Below, piece by piece: positions 9,832-17,221 of a DNA stretch of 64,000 nucleotides. The notes beneath the pieces are model-generated. The model saw only the letters and a list, made by a program, of their open reading frames with translations, was not told the origin of the DNA and did not search any database. This DNA is from Pseudomonas putida. GTDB lineage: Bacteria > Pseudomonadota > Gammaproteobacteria > Pseudomonadales > Pseudomonadaceae. Positions within the stretch are counted from its first letter, which is position 1; each line of letters opens with the position of its first letter. Position numbers and translations under genes: made by a program. The stretch covers positions 2,666,001-2,730,000 of the forward strand of contig NZ_CP011789.1 of the NCBI RefSeq assembly GCF_001636055.1, written 5' to 3'.

Positions 9832-10413
9832 TCAGCCAACACACGGCAGGGCGACGCCGATCAGCACGTCCTTGGTGACCAGTTGGCGTAGCTGCTCTTC
9901 GCTCATGTGCTCGGAGCCCGCTGGCCGCAGTGGCAGCACCAGGTAACGGCTTTCAGCGCTGGTGTCCCAGACCTTGATCACCACGTGTTCCGGCAACTCG
10001 GTGCCCAGCTCGCGCAATACCGTGCGCCCCTCCCGTACCAGCCGCGCGCGGAATTCGAAGCCCTTGTACCACTCGGGCGGCAGGCCCAGCACCGGCCAGT
10101 TGGTGCACGAACACAGGCTGCAGACGATCACGTTTTTCAGCGTTGGGGTGTCTTCCAGGGCAACGATGTATTCGCCCTGCGGCCCAGTGAAACCGAACTG
10201 CGCGCAGGCGGCGGTGCCGTCCTTGAGCAGCAGCTCGCGGAAGGCCGGATCGACCCAGGCCTTGGCGACAATGCGCGCGCCGTTGTCCGGGCTCCAGCCG
10301 TGTTCCATCAGCTGGGTGAGCTGCTCGATATAGCCTTCGGGGATCAGGTCCTTGTTCTTGAGCACTGCGTACAGTGCCCGCGCCCGCTCACCCGGGGTTG
10401 ATGTTGCCGTCAT
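9832..10413 (-). CDS. nthA: Nitrile hydratase alpha subunit, Fe-type
   Basis: A 193-residue subunit carrying the metal site. Residues 98-104 read CSLCSCT: the cysteines at 98, 101 and 103 with Ser102 coordinate the metal, and the Thr after the last Cys with Leu before the second identifies the iron enzyme (cobalt enzymes have CTLCSCY). In the family Cys101 and Cys103 become sulfinic and sulfenic acids, and the dark enzyme can be held inactive by NO. A strong AGGAG precedes the ATG. It follows the amidase by 87 bp. Confidence 0.95.
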   Translation of the reverse strand: MTATSTPGERARALYAVLKNKDLIPEGYIEQLTQLMEHGWSPDNGARIVAKAWVDPAFRELLLKDGTAACAQFGFTGPQGEYIVALEDTPTLKNVIVCSLCSCTNWPVLGLPPEWYKGFEFRARLVREGRTVLRELGTELPEHVVIKVWDTSAESRYLVLPLRPAGSEHMSEEQLRQLVTKDVLIGVALPCVG

Positions 10414-10500
10414 GGGATTACTCCTCTCGTTCAGCGCGGTTGTTGAATGATGTTGCTGTTCTAGTTGTTGTGTTGCCGGGGCGTAGCGGCTGGCGCTTGC

Positions 10501-12015
10501 TTACAGCGTGCGCCAGTCCACCGCACCTTCGAATGCCGCAGCCGCTTGGTAAATGGTGCCCTCGGCGTAATGCTTGCCGACCAGCATCAGCCCAACGGGC
10601 AAGCCGTCGACCAAACCGCAGGGGATGGACATGGCCGGGTGGCCGGTGATGTCCTGGGCGGCGGTATTACCTAGCATTTCCAATGCCCGCGAGACGTTAT
10701 CGGTGATCGAGCAATCTGCCTTCGGCAGCGGCTGGGCGATGATCGGCACGGTCGGCATCACCAGCAGGTCGTATTGCTCCAGCGCCTTGTCGTAACCGGC
10801 GCGGGCGAAGCGGGCGATGTTCTGCGCCTTGGCGTAGTAACGGCCGTGGTAGTGGTCGAGGCCAAACTGGCCGACCAGCATGCATAACTTGAGCGAAGGC
10901 GAGAGGGCGTCGGCCTGGGTGCGCCAGCTGACTTGTTTGTCGAGCAGGCCGACGTCGTACAGGCCCTTCCAGTTAAAGCCTGCACCGTTGCCGTGCATCA
11001 TCTGCATGGTCAGGCCTTCGCAGCCGATCGGGCCCCACAACGCGCCGGCCAGGGCGTGCTCGGGCACCGAGACTTCCTCGACCAGCGCACCCAACGCTTC
11101 AAACTGAGTGATGGCGCTGCGCACCGACTTGGCAACCCGCGGGTCGAGGTTGGCCAGCTCGAAGCCTTGCTGAAGGATGCCGATACGCAGGCCATCCACG
11201 CCACGATCAAGGTAGTGGCTGTAAGCGTCGATTTCAGGCGCGCCCTGGCGTGGATCGAGCCCATCGGCGCCAGCCATCACTTCCAGCATCAGAGCGTTGT
11301 CGCGCACGTTGTTGGTCATCGGGCCGAGATGGTCGAAGGTCGCCTCGACCGCCATCACCCCGGTATACGGCACCAGGCCGAAGGTCGGCTTCAGGCCATA
11401 AATGCCGCACCACGCCGCAGGAATACGCGCCGAGCCGCCTTGATCGCCGCCCACTGCCAGGTCGACTTCGCCAGCCGCCACCAGCGCCGCACTGCCCGAC
11501 GACGAGCCACCGGTGCTGAAGCCCGGACGCAGTGGGTTGTGCACCGGGGCCGGGTCTGAAGTATGGCTCGCGCCAGACAGGCAGTAGTGCTCGCAGGTGG
11601 CCTTGCCGAGGATGGTCACCCCGGCGTCGAGCAAACGGGTCACCACGGTGGCATCGAACGCTGGCAAATGGCCAGCCAGCGGCGCGGCGCCATTCATCAT
11701 TGGCACACCGGCCAGGGAGATGTTGTCTTTCAGGGCAACGGTTTTACCGAGCAGCTTCCCAGAGCTGGCGCCCATCACCTCGGTGCGGTAGTACCAGGCG
11801 TTCAGAGGGTTTTCGAGGCTGGACGGGCGATAACCGGAGGTGCGCTCGTAGCGCACCAGCGGGGTGAAGTCGGGCAGCTCGTCGACCAGGTCGTAGGCGT
11901 CCAGGCTGGGCTGCATAAGCGCCAGGTATTCGCTGGCTTGCTCGGGGGTCAGTTGCAGATGCAGGCGAGTGGCGAGGGCCTGCAGTTGTTCGAGCGTCGG
12001 GCGGGTGATGGCCAT
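10501..12015 (-). CDS. Amidase (amidase-signature family) of the nitrile pathway
   Basis: A 504-residue enzyme hydrolysing the amide made by nitrile hydratase to acid and ammonia. The Ser-cisSer-Lys triad is visible at Lys96 (ALKDNIS), Ser171 (GGSSSGS) and Ser195 (DQGGSARIP), at the same numbers as in the Rhodococcus nitrile-cluster amidase. Length matches that subgroup. It is the first gene of the second operon, about 75 nt after the inferred transcription start, with AGGAC upstream of ATG. Confidence 0.93.
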   Translation of the reverse strand: MAITRPTLEQLQALATRLHLQLTPEQASEYLALMQPSLDAYDLVDELPDFTPLVRYERTSGYRPSSLENPLNAWYYRTEVMGASSGKLLGKTVALKDNISLAGVPMMNGAAPLAGHLPAFDATVVTRLLDAGVTILGKATCEHYCLSGASHTSDPAPVHNPLRPGFSTGGSSSGSAALVAAGEVDLAVGGDQGGSARIPAAWCGIYGLKPTFGLVPYTGVMAVEATFDHLGPMTNNVRDNALMLEVMAGADGLDPRQGAPEIDAYSHYLDRGVDGLRIGILQQGFELANLDPRVAKSVRSAITQFEALGALVEEVSVPEHALAGALWGPIGCEGLTMQMMHGNGAGFNWKGLYDVGLLDKQVSWRTQADALSPSLKLCMLVGQFGLDHYHGRYYAKAQNIARFARAGYDKALEQYDLLVMPTVPIIAQPLPKADCSITDNVSRALEMLGNTAAQDITGHPAMSIPCGLVDGLPVGLMLVGKHYAEGTIYQAAAAFEGAVDWRTL

Positions 12016-12034
12016 GGTGTGTCCTGTTTCCGAT

Positions 12035-12054
12035 GCCAGGCCTCAGGGCCTGGC
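12035..12054 (-). other. Hairpin in the amidase leader
   Basis: GCCAGGCC (12035-12042) pairs with GGCCTGGC (12047-12054) around a 4-base loop. On the minus strand it falls between the inferred start site and the amidase Shine-Dalgarno. It could stabilise the mRNA 5' end; no U-tract follows, so it is not a clear terminator. Confidence 0.55.
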
Positions 12055-12096
12055 AAATGGCTATGCGAAAGGCCCGCCGTGGCTGGGCTTGCTACT

Positions 12097-12159
12097 AAGC
12101 TAGCGCCAGCATGCGGGCGACACTTGGTTGAGCAGGACAGTCGCTTGGTTGAGAAGGAC
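12097..12159 (-). promoter_or_regulatory. AraC/XylS-type promoter of the amidase-nitrile hydratase operon
   Basis: Two 16-bp direct repeats (12123-12138 and 12144-12159; CTTGGTTGAGCAGGAC and CTTGGTTGAGAAGGAC on the plus strand, 15 of 16 identical) have a 21-bp period. On the minus strand a -10 TAGCTT (12102-12097) lies exactly 20 bp from the proximal repeat, which would cover the -35. The same arrangement precedes the oxdA operon at 15010-15072. This is the geometry used by XylS-type activators. Confidence 0.75.
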
Positions 12160-12204
12160 TACCTTGCGCCAGGTGCTGGGCCCCATCTAAGTGGCCGAGC
12201 GGTG

Positions 12205-12729
12205 TTACGACTCAAGCCTGGGTACCGCTGCCTGTGCTGCCGCTTCATCGCGCGCGGGCCAGACCACGCCAACGCTCTTCATGCCCTTGGCCGGGTCCAT
12301 TTCAGGGTTGGCCAGCACCACGTCGCGGTAGGACGGGCTGCCGATCACCGCCGGCTTGAACTTGACCAAAAAGTCGTTGACCTCTTTGCGCAGCTCCGGC
12401 GCCAGGTTGTAGTCGTTGTAGCATTCCTCCAGGCAGTCCAGCGTGGCTTGCCAGTGCACCTCGGTCAGGCCCATGCCACGGTGGGCGGTGACCATGTCGC
12501 GGCCGCGGTACTTGGCGCTGCCGCCCCAGTGCTGGGAGAGGAAGTCGACAAAGTTGATGTGCTCTTTCTGAAAGGTCGACTCGGACATATGCGCCCAGAT
12601 ATGCCCAATCGCCGGGTGGGCCATGGTCTTGCGCAATACCGCACCGGCAAACTGGTAGATCACGTCGTAGCCGCCCAGGCGGGTGTACAGCGAAGGTTGT
12701 TGTTCGGTGGATGCGTTTTGGTCAGTCAT
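12205..12729 (-). CDS. Truncated hemoglobin (group I/bac_globin-like) in the aldoxime operon
   Basis: A 174-residue protein with a 2-on-2 globin core and extensions at both ends. LYTRLGGYDVI (14-24) is the typical N-terminal motif; the proximal heme ligand is His83 in TAHRGMGLTEVHW. The C-terminal ~55 residues beyond the globin core have no assigned domain. It follows the OMP gene by 36 bp and ends the oxdA operon. A role in NO removal, heme or oxygen handling for the heme enzyme OxdA or the NO-sensitive NHase is inferred, not shown. Confidence 0.85.
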   Translation of the reverse strand: MTDQNASTEQQPSLYTRLGGYDVIYQFAGAVLRKTMAHPAIGHIWAHMSESTFQKEHINFVDFLSQHWGGSAKYRGRDMVTAHRGMGLTEVHWQATLDCLEECYNDYNLAPELRKEVNDFLVKFKPAVIGSPSYRDVVLANPEMDPAKGMKSVGVVWPARDEAAAQAAVPRLES

Positions 12730-12765
12730 GTGAATGCTCCATTTCGGCCGAGGTTATGTAGGCGG

Positions 12766-13632
12766 TTAAAAGACCCGGACATACCTGAGGTTCAGACGGA
12801 AGTTCTCTTTCGGTCCATTTTCTACCGCGAGGTCACGCCCCAGTTGCATCTGCAGCTGGTCCTGAGCGGTAAAGAACTTGGTGGCGGTGACGCGGAAGTT
12901 GGTGGTCTCGCCGCGGTCATCCTGGGAAATGCCATCAATTTTGTTTTCACCACCCCAGGTGTGGCCAAAACCAAGGGCAAGGGACGTGCCCGGGTCGATG
13001 ATGTAGCGCCCCATCAACTGCGCTGCGTAGGACATGTCCTGTTCACGGCGAACCGAGTTGGCACCGAAGTCGTCGTTGTCGCCGTACCAGATCGCATCAC
13101 CGACCACGTCGACCGCCCACTTCTCGTCGAAGTGCTTGATGTACGCTGCCTGCAAGTCGACCTTCCAGCGGTTTTCGCCCAGGTTGAGCGCGTCTTTGCG
13201 GTCGTAGTTACCGGTCGGGGCGATCAAATAAACTGTGGCGCCAACGGTGTCGTTGGCCTCATTCAAGCGGTACTTGAGCGGCGCGGTCAGGATGAGGTCG
13301 CCGATACCGCTGGTGCTGCCCAGCGCCGAGGCGTCACCGCCGCTGGAAACGTGGCCGAACGGCAGTAAAAACTGCGGCTCGATGGTCAGCCGGTCGGTCA
13401 GTTTATAAACGTGGAGCAAACGCAGGATGCCAACGTCGGAGGTCAGGTTGAAGTCCGAACTGGCCTTGTGGCCCTGGGCGTAGGCACTGTCGGTAGTGGA
13501 GTGCTGGTAATACACCACTCCGATGGTTTTATCCGCCGGCAGCACTTCGTAATCCCCCGGCGAAACTTCAACTGCCTGCACAGACAGGCACGGCGCGGCC
13601 GCTGCGAGCATCAGGTAACGGAGCTGTTTCAT
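12766..13632 (-). CDS. Outer-membrane transporter, phenol MetA-pathway family
   Basis: A 288-residue beta-barrel-like protein with a signal peptide (MKQLRYLMLAAAAPCLSVQA, cleavage near residue 20) and alternating amphipathic strands ending in an aromatic residue (VRVF), as for outer-membrane proteins. It resembles the family of putative outer-membrane channels found in aromatic degradation operons. ATG at 13632 preferred over an upstream start because it gives a proper signal sequence. Between oxdA and the globin gene, so uptake of hydrophobic aldoximes or nitriles is the likely job. Confidence 0.82.
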   Translation of the reverse strand: MKQLRYLMLAAAAPCLSVQAVEVSPGDYEVLPADKTIGVVYYQHSTTDSAYAQGHKASSDFNLTSDVGILRLLHVYKLTDRLTIEPQFLLPFGHVSSGGDASALGSTSGIGDLILTAPLKYRLNEANDTVGATVYLIAPTGNYDRKDALNLGENRWKVDLQAAYIKHFDEKWAVDVVGDAIWYGDNDDFGANSVRREQDMSYAAQLMGRYIIDPGTSLALGFGHTWGGENKIDGISQDDRGETTNFRVTATKFFTAQDQLQMQLGRDLAVENGPKENFRLNLRYVRVF

Positions 13633-13679
13633 GGACCAAGTCCTTATCGTGAGCCCAAACGCGGGCAAAAAGAGCCCCG

Positions 13680-13697
13680 CTGCCGTAGTAACGGCAG
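13680..13697. other. Intercistronic hairpin downstream of oxdA
   Basis: CTGCCGT (13680-13686) pairs with ACGGCAG (13691-13697), with partly complementary flanks GCCC/GGGC. No U-tract on the minus strand, so a role in mRNA stability between oxdA and the OMP gene is more likely than termination. Confidence 0.45.
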
Positions 13698-13724
13698 GTG
13701 CAGGGCTAAACGTGGAGTCTTTTG

Positions 13725-14783
13725 TTAGTTGGTGCTTACTTGCGCGTCACGCAACATGCCCGTGTGCGGGTGGCAGTTGATGTACTCGAACACCTGGCTG
13801 CTTGCATCGGACACCGACACCTCGTGGTACAGGCGTAACTTCTGCAGCCCCGCCGCCACTCGGAAGAACGTGACGAAGATGCGCAAATGAGTCGGGTGTG
13901 ATTCCGCCCAGCGTTCGAGTTTTTCCACCGAGCGCCAGTGGCCGATGTTATAACTCATGTCGAGAAAGTTGCCGTCGGCATCGATATTGCGCACGAAGCG
14001 ATTGCTGTAACAGCCCAACGGCTGGCCGTTGTCGCGCAAGAAGTCCATGCCGTCCTGCAAGGTCGGCAAGATCTCATCCAGGTACAACGAACGCTCCGCC
14101 GCCTCCGCCGCGGCCCAATCCTGGCCCGAACGAATCAAGGCGATATTGTCGTGGCCAACCACCACCACCCGGCCGCCCTTGGCCGGGTCGCCAGACACCA
14201 CCCGCAGTTCGCCGTCAGGGCTCATCCAGTCGGTTTGCGACACCGGAAAACGGTCGCGCATCGAGCCCCAGTAACCGTGCTCTTCGATCTCGCCACTGGT
14301 CTTGTCCATGACCGCGCCAACGCCCGGCAAGTCGCTTTGAAACGCATACAACGTCTCGAACTGCTCCGCCCGCGGTGCAGAGATCTCGCGGTAATAACCC
14401 AGCCCATCATTCAAACGCTGCGGCGAACTCCACCAGCCCTCCACCCCGGCCGAGCGCACCCAGCGGCAATAGGCGCCGGCGTCCTTCCAGTAGCCGACGA
14501 TCATCAGGTTGTCGTAGCCGCTGTTGTCGGTGTGGTGGGTCAGGTCGTGAGTCAGCGGGCCGTCGGCCAGGCTGAAGCTGGCAACGATGTCACGCATCGC
14601 CTGCAAGGCTTGCTCGCGCTGGCCGTCACCTTTGTATTGCACGCCCAGGTAAGCCATCACCACCTGAGTCAACTGCTCATCAGCACGGCCCACCCACATC
14701 GGAAAGGGCGGCTGGTAGTCATCAGGCACCCGGCGCGATAACGTGCGCGGGCACTTGAGGTGTTTGTCGATTGCAGACTCCAT
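13725..14783 (-). CDS. oxdA: Aldoxime dehydratase (heme lyase)
   Basis: A 352-residue b-type heme enzyme that dehydrates aldoximes to nitriles through direct N-coordination to ferrous heme. Numbered from the ATG at 14783, the proximal ligand His299 (HPTHLRIF) and catalytic His320 (LYHEVSVSD) fall exactly at the positions known for P. chlororaphis OxdA, which also fixes the start; a GTG one codon upstream is rejected. Near-identity to that enzyme is evident from segments such as GSMRDRFP and YINCHPHTGML. Start overlaps the preceding small ORF by one base. Confidence 0.96.
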   Translation of the reverse strand: MESAIDKHLKCPRTLSRRVPDDYQPPFPMWVGRADEQLTQVVMAYLGVQYKGDGQREQALQAMRDIVASFSLADGPLTHDLTHHTDNSGYDNLMIVGYWKDAGAYCRWVRSAGVEGWWSSPQRLNDGLGYYREISAPRAEQFETLYAFQSDLPGVGAVMDKTSGEIEEHGYWGSMRDRFPVSQTDWMSPDGELRVVSGDPAKGGRVVVVGHDNIALIRSGQDWAAAEAAERSLYLDEILPTLQDGMDFLRDNGQPLGCYSNRFVRNIDADGNFLDMSYNIGHWRSVEKLERWAESHPTHLRIFVTFFRVAAGLQKLRLYHEVSVSDASSQVFEYINCHPHTGMLRDAQVSTN

Positions 14784-14965
14784 CACAGGCTCCTTGTTGT
14801 TCTAGGTTCAGGCACACGCTCAGTTTCAAAGCAGGCATTCGCCAGCCGGGCCCGCACTGCACAGGCCCCCCATTCGAGCAGCCACGACAAGAACTCCTCG
14901 GGCGCCAGGTCACGCATGTGCAGCCACCTGAACTCATCGGCCACTTGCTGTTGTTTGAATTGCAT
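14783..14965 (-). CDS. Unrecognised 60-residue protein translationally coupled to oxdA
   Basis: First gene of the oxdA operon. A strong GAGGTGAG lies 6 bp before the ATG, and the stop overlaps the oxdA start (TGATG), so it is very probably translated. The product is soluble, amphipathic and Trp-rich in the middle (WLHMRDLAPEEFLSWLLEW), with two cysteines and a basic/proline tail. I do not recognise a family. Candidate roles are an OxdA accessory or heme-loading factor, or a leader peptide that couples translation; neither is shown. Confidence 0.7.
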   Translation of the reverse strand: MQFKQQQVADEFRWLHMRDLAPEEFLSWLLEWGACAVRARLANACFETERVPEPRTTRSL

Positions 14966-15009
14966 GGGCTCACCTCATCGGCATGGGTTGCTGAGTTGCC
15001 GTAAGGTCA

Positions 15010-15072
15010 AAGTTAGGCACGACTGACCAGCCCCGCTTTGTTCGCAAGGACAACCGTTTGGTTGGAAAAGAC
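15010..15072 (-). promoter_or_regulatory. AraC/XylS-type promoter of the oxdA operon
   Basis: Two related 16-bp repeats (15036-15051, CTTTGTTCGCAAGGAC; 15057-15072, TTTGGTTGGAAAAGAC) have a 21-bp period and match the amidase-promoter repeats at 11-12 of 16 positions. A minus-strand -10 TAACTT (15015-15010) lies 20 bp from the proximal repeat, exactly as at 12097-12159. The remaining part of the 340-bp divergent gap (15073-15304) shows no further clear element but must hold the regulator promoter. Confidence 0.72.
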
Positions 15073-15304
15073 AGCGCCAAAACACCCGTCGGAGCACGAA
15101 CCAAGAGGGTGCGGCGCACTACGCAAAACCGGACTTTTGCCCTGAAATGGGGAGGGGAGTTGATGCTGTCGACAGCCATACGTTTGCGCAATCCCGCGGT
15201 AGACACTTTCGCGCCAACGCCAGCCGCTGGCGTATTTATTGCCTGTATCACCCACGGTAACAATCACCGTTTTCCCCCGTTGTTGCATCAAGGTGAGCGC
15301 CATC

Positions 15305-16246
15305 ATGGCTGAGACCAACCATTATTCCACCCTTGCCGTTTCGCCCGCTCGCCGCTTTGATTACTGGCGAGAAGTGGTCTGCCGCCATTGCCTGTCGGCA
15401 GACAGTAAACCCTCGTCGCAGAGCGATTTCGAAGGTGTGCTACAGGTCAACGGAATTGGCCCTCTGGACATCACCACCCTGTCGTCGCCGCTGCACCACT
15501 GGGTGCGCTCCGAGAAGCATTTGCGCAGCGACCCGGCCGACGATATATGGCTCGGTTTCACCCTCAACGGCCACGGCGAAATTGAACAAGACACCCGCAA
15601 AGCTGGCCTCAGCGCTGGCAATTTGTTTCTTTACGACGCAACCCAACCGTTCCGCTTCAGCCTCGGTGGTACCGAAAACCATCTGATCCGCATCCCCCGC
15701 TCACTGCTTGCCCAACGCCTGCCCCGCATTGGCGACTTTACCGCGTTGGTGCTGGACGAAGCCCGCCCCGGCGTTATCCCGCTGCGGCAGATGATCGGCC
15801 AGGCGGTCAGTTCAGTAGCGCTGTTACAGGATGAAGGGATCTCCCGGCGCTATTGCAACACCATCACTGATCTACTGGTGCTTAGCCTGGAGCTACAGGA
15901 CCTGAAGACTATTCATCAAGAGCTTGATCTTTATGGGCGGATCATGAATTACATTCAGCGACATTTGACGGAGCCTGAACTGTCGCTTGAGTCGATTGCT
16001 GTGGCGCATCACGTGTCGACACGGACGGTGACACGGGCGTTTGCCCGGCACCAGAAGTCACCGGTCGCCGAGATCTGGAAGGAGCGGCTGAACGCTAGCC
16101 GGACGGCGATTGAGTGTGGCCAGGTAAGGAGTGTTTCCCAGGCGGCGCTGGAGTTTGGCTTCTCCGATTTTTCACATTTCAGTCATGCGTTCCGGAAGGC
16201 ATTTGGGGTGGCGCCACATACCTTGTTGCGGGGGAGTGGGGTTTGA
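15305..16246 (+). CDS. AraC-family activator of the aldoxime/nitrile operons
   Basis: A 313-residue regulator with an N-terminal AraC-binding-like domain of the FeaR/NitR type (FDYWREVVCRHC near residue 20) and a C-terminal double HTH (about 215-310; LSLESIAVAHHVSTRTVTRAF and SQAALEFGFSDFSHFSHAF). ATG at 15305 has GGTGAG upstream; the longer frame from 15239 has no ribosome site. Transcribed away from the oxdA operon. The direct repeats in front of both catabolic operons are its probable sites; aldoxime, nitrile or product as inducer is unknown. Confidence 0.88.
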   Translation: MAETNHYSTLAVSPARRFDYWREVVCRHCLSADSKPSSQSDFEGVLQVNGIGPLDITTLSSPLHHWVRSEKHLRSDPADDIWLGFTLNGHGEIEQDTRKAGLSAGNLFLYDATQPFRFSLGGTENHLIRIPRSLLAQRLPRIGDFTALVLDEARPGVIPLRQMIGQAVSSVALLQDEGISRRYCNTITDLLVLSLELQDLKTIHQELDLYGRIMNYIQRHLTEPELSLESIAVAHHVSTRTVTRAFARHQKSPVAEIWKERLNASRTAIECGQVRSVSQAALEFGFSDFSHFSHAFRKAFGVAPHTLLRGSGV

Positions 16247-16406
16247 GGATTGCAGATGTGAGAGGCGAGACGTCGATGGCTTTTTTTTGTACAGGTCGGG
16301 CGCTTCACTCCCTGTGTATTTGCAAGGTTCAGTCGCAGTGCGTATGTAGGCGTCGCTGAGTTTGCGCATGGTTCCCTATAGGTGATCTGTAGCGGTCTAC
16401 TAACTC

Positions 16407-16428
16407 CGGTCCCCCAGTTGGTCCCCCA
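16407..16428 (+). repeat. Twin GGTCCCC motif, right end of island
   Basis: CGGTCCCCCAGTTGGTCCCC followed by CA repeats the left-end motif at 6141 in the same orientation, with matching internal spacing. The gene-free stretch 16247-16869 otherwise contains the decayed tRNA end (16564-16584) and its terminator; no integrase fragment was seen. Confidence 0.5.
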
Positions 16429-16563
16429 CTCGCAGCCTGGAAACAGGCGGAACTGGGCGGAATCTAGAAGACTGTGGCAATATTCAAACTACCCCGAATA
16501 GGCTGCTATAAAGCGGCCGGGTGTCGGGTTTTGGATGCCGGTGGTCGGGAGTGGAAATACACT

Positions 16564-16584
16564 TCTAATGACTACACTTCCGCT
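16564..16584 (+). other. Decayed tRNA-Ser 3' end (putative displaced attachment site)
   Basis: TCTAATGACTACACTTCCGC followed by T aligns without gaps to the T-arm/acceptor 3' part of the tRNA-Ser at about 6065-6085 (TCGAATCTCTACGCTTCCGC then C), 16 of 21 identical. It is followed within 7 bp by a terminator starting AAAGCCCTGATT, the same motif that follows the intact tRNA. This is what a displaced and no longer selected tRNA end would look like. Confidence 0.55.
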
Positions 16585-16590
16585 ATATTC

Positions 16591-16615
16591 AAAGCCCTGA
16601 TTATTCAGGGCTTTT
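16591..16615 (+). terminator. Intrinsic terminator, relic of the tRNA locus
   Basis: AAAGCCCTGA (16591-16600) pairs with TCAGGGCTTT (16605-16614 region) followed by TTT. Compare the tRNA-Ser terminator at 6099-6126. No intact gene now precedes it on the plus strand. Confidence 0.75.
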
Positions 16616-16869
16616 TGCGTTTCTGGGGTAGAAAAAACTTTCCGACGCGCTTCCGACACGTTACTTGTTCGGCAGGTTTCACCAAGAGCCCGCTAGGTGG
16701 CGCCCCCAGCACGTTATCTGTTCTTTGGTTTGCCCCAGCAGCAGTTGCATGTTCCAGATCGATGGATGTCCGAAGCTGCGGCTGATCAGTAAATTTATAC
16801 ACGTGGCGAAGCTTGGAGTGGCTACGCGAGAGCCGCTGCGCCGGAGCCTCGCGGTCAGTCAGTGCATTT

Positions 16870-17106
16870 CTACCCTTCAGGCAAGCTCACACCACATATG
16901 AAGTCATCCGATCCTAGACGGTGCGCTCCATACTCCACGACGTAGCCATCTCCCCGACGTTGCGCCTCCATCCTGGCGGTATTTCTGTCGGCGAAGACGT
17001 CGACAAAGTGCCAGGGATGTCGATCCCTCAGCACTCCCCAGCCAAGCACCCAGCCCTCGTTGTGAGGATCGGGTGGAAGATTTTTTGCCAAGCTGCGTAG
17101 GGTCAT
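16870..17106 (-). CDS. Small hypothetical protein (78 aa)
   Basis: MTLRSLAKNLPPDP starts at an ATG (17106) with AAGGAG 7 bp upstream, so the short form is chosen over the 175-residue open frame. The product is soluble with a Trp-rich centre (GWVLGWGVLRDRHPWHFVDVF) and an alpha/beta pattern that could be a small single domain. No recognised family. It lies just outside the proposed island, before the MocR gene on the same strand. Confidence 0.65.
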   Translation of the reverse strand: MTLRSLAKNLPPDPHNEGWVLGWGVLRDRHPWHFVDVFADRNTARMEAQRRGDGYVVEYGAHRLGSDDFICGVSLPEG

Positions 17107-17221
17107 GACTTCTCCTTGAAGTGGCCGTGTGACAACGCCAAGGCCCTTCGTGAACGCTGCAGTTGATCTTGCCAGTGTAGACGGCTGATGGCCAGGGCCA
17201 GGGTCAATAGCCCACCCCCCA

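Noticed and set aside
11563..13368. 601-codon plus-strand frame across the island
   Set aside because: It spans the amidase, globin and OMP genes and their promoter on the other strand; no domain seen.
15058..15312. 84-codon plus-strand frame between the oxd promoter and the AraC gene
   Set aside because: No ribosome site, no family resemblance, and it begins within the operator repeats.
16247..16869. Integrase or transposase remnant at the right island border
   Set aside because: All frames were short and without recombinase motifs such as the R-H-R-Y pattern.
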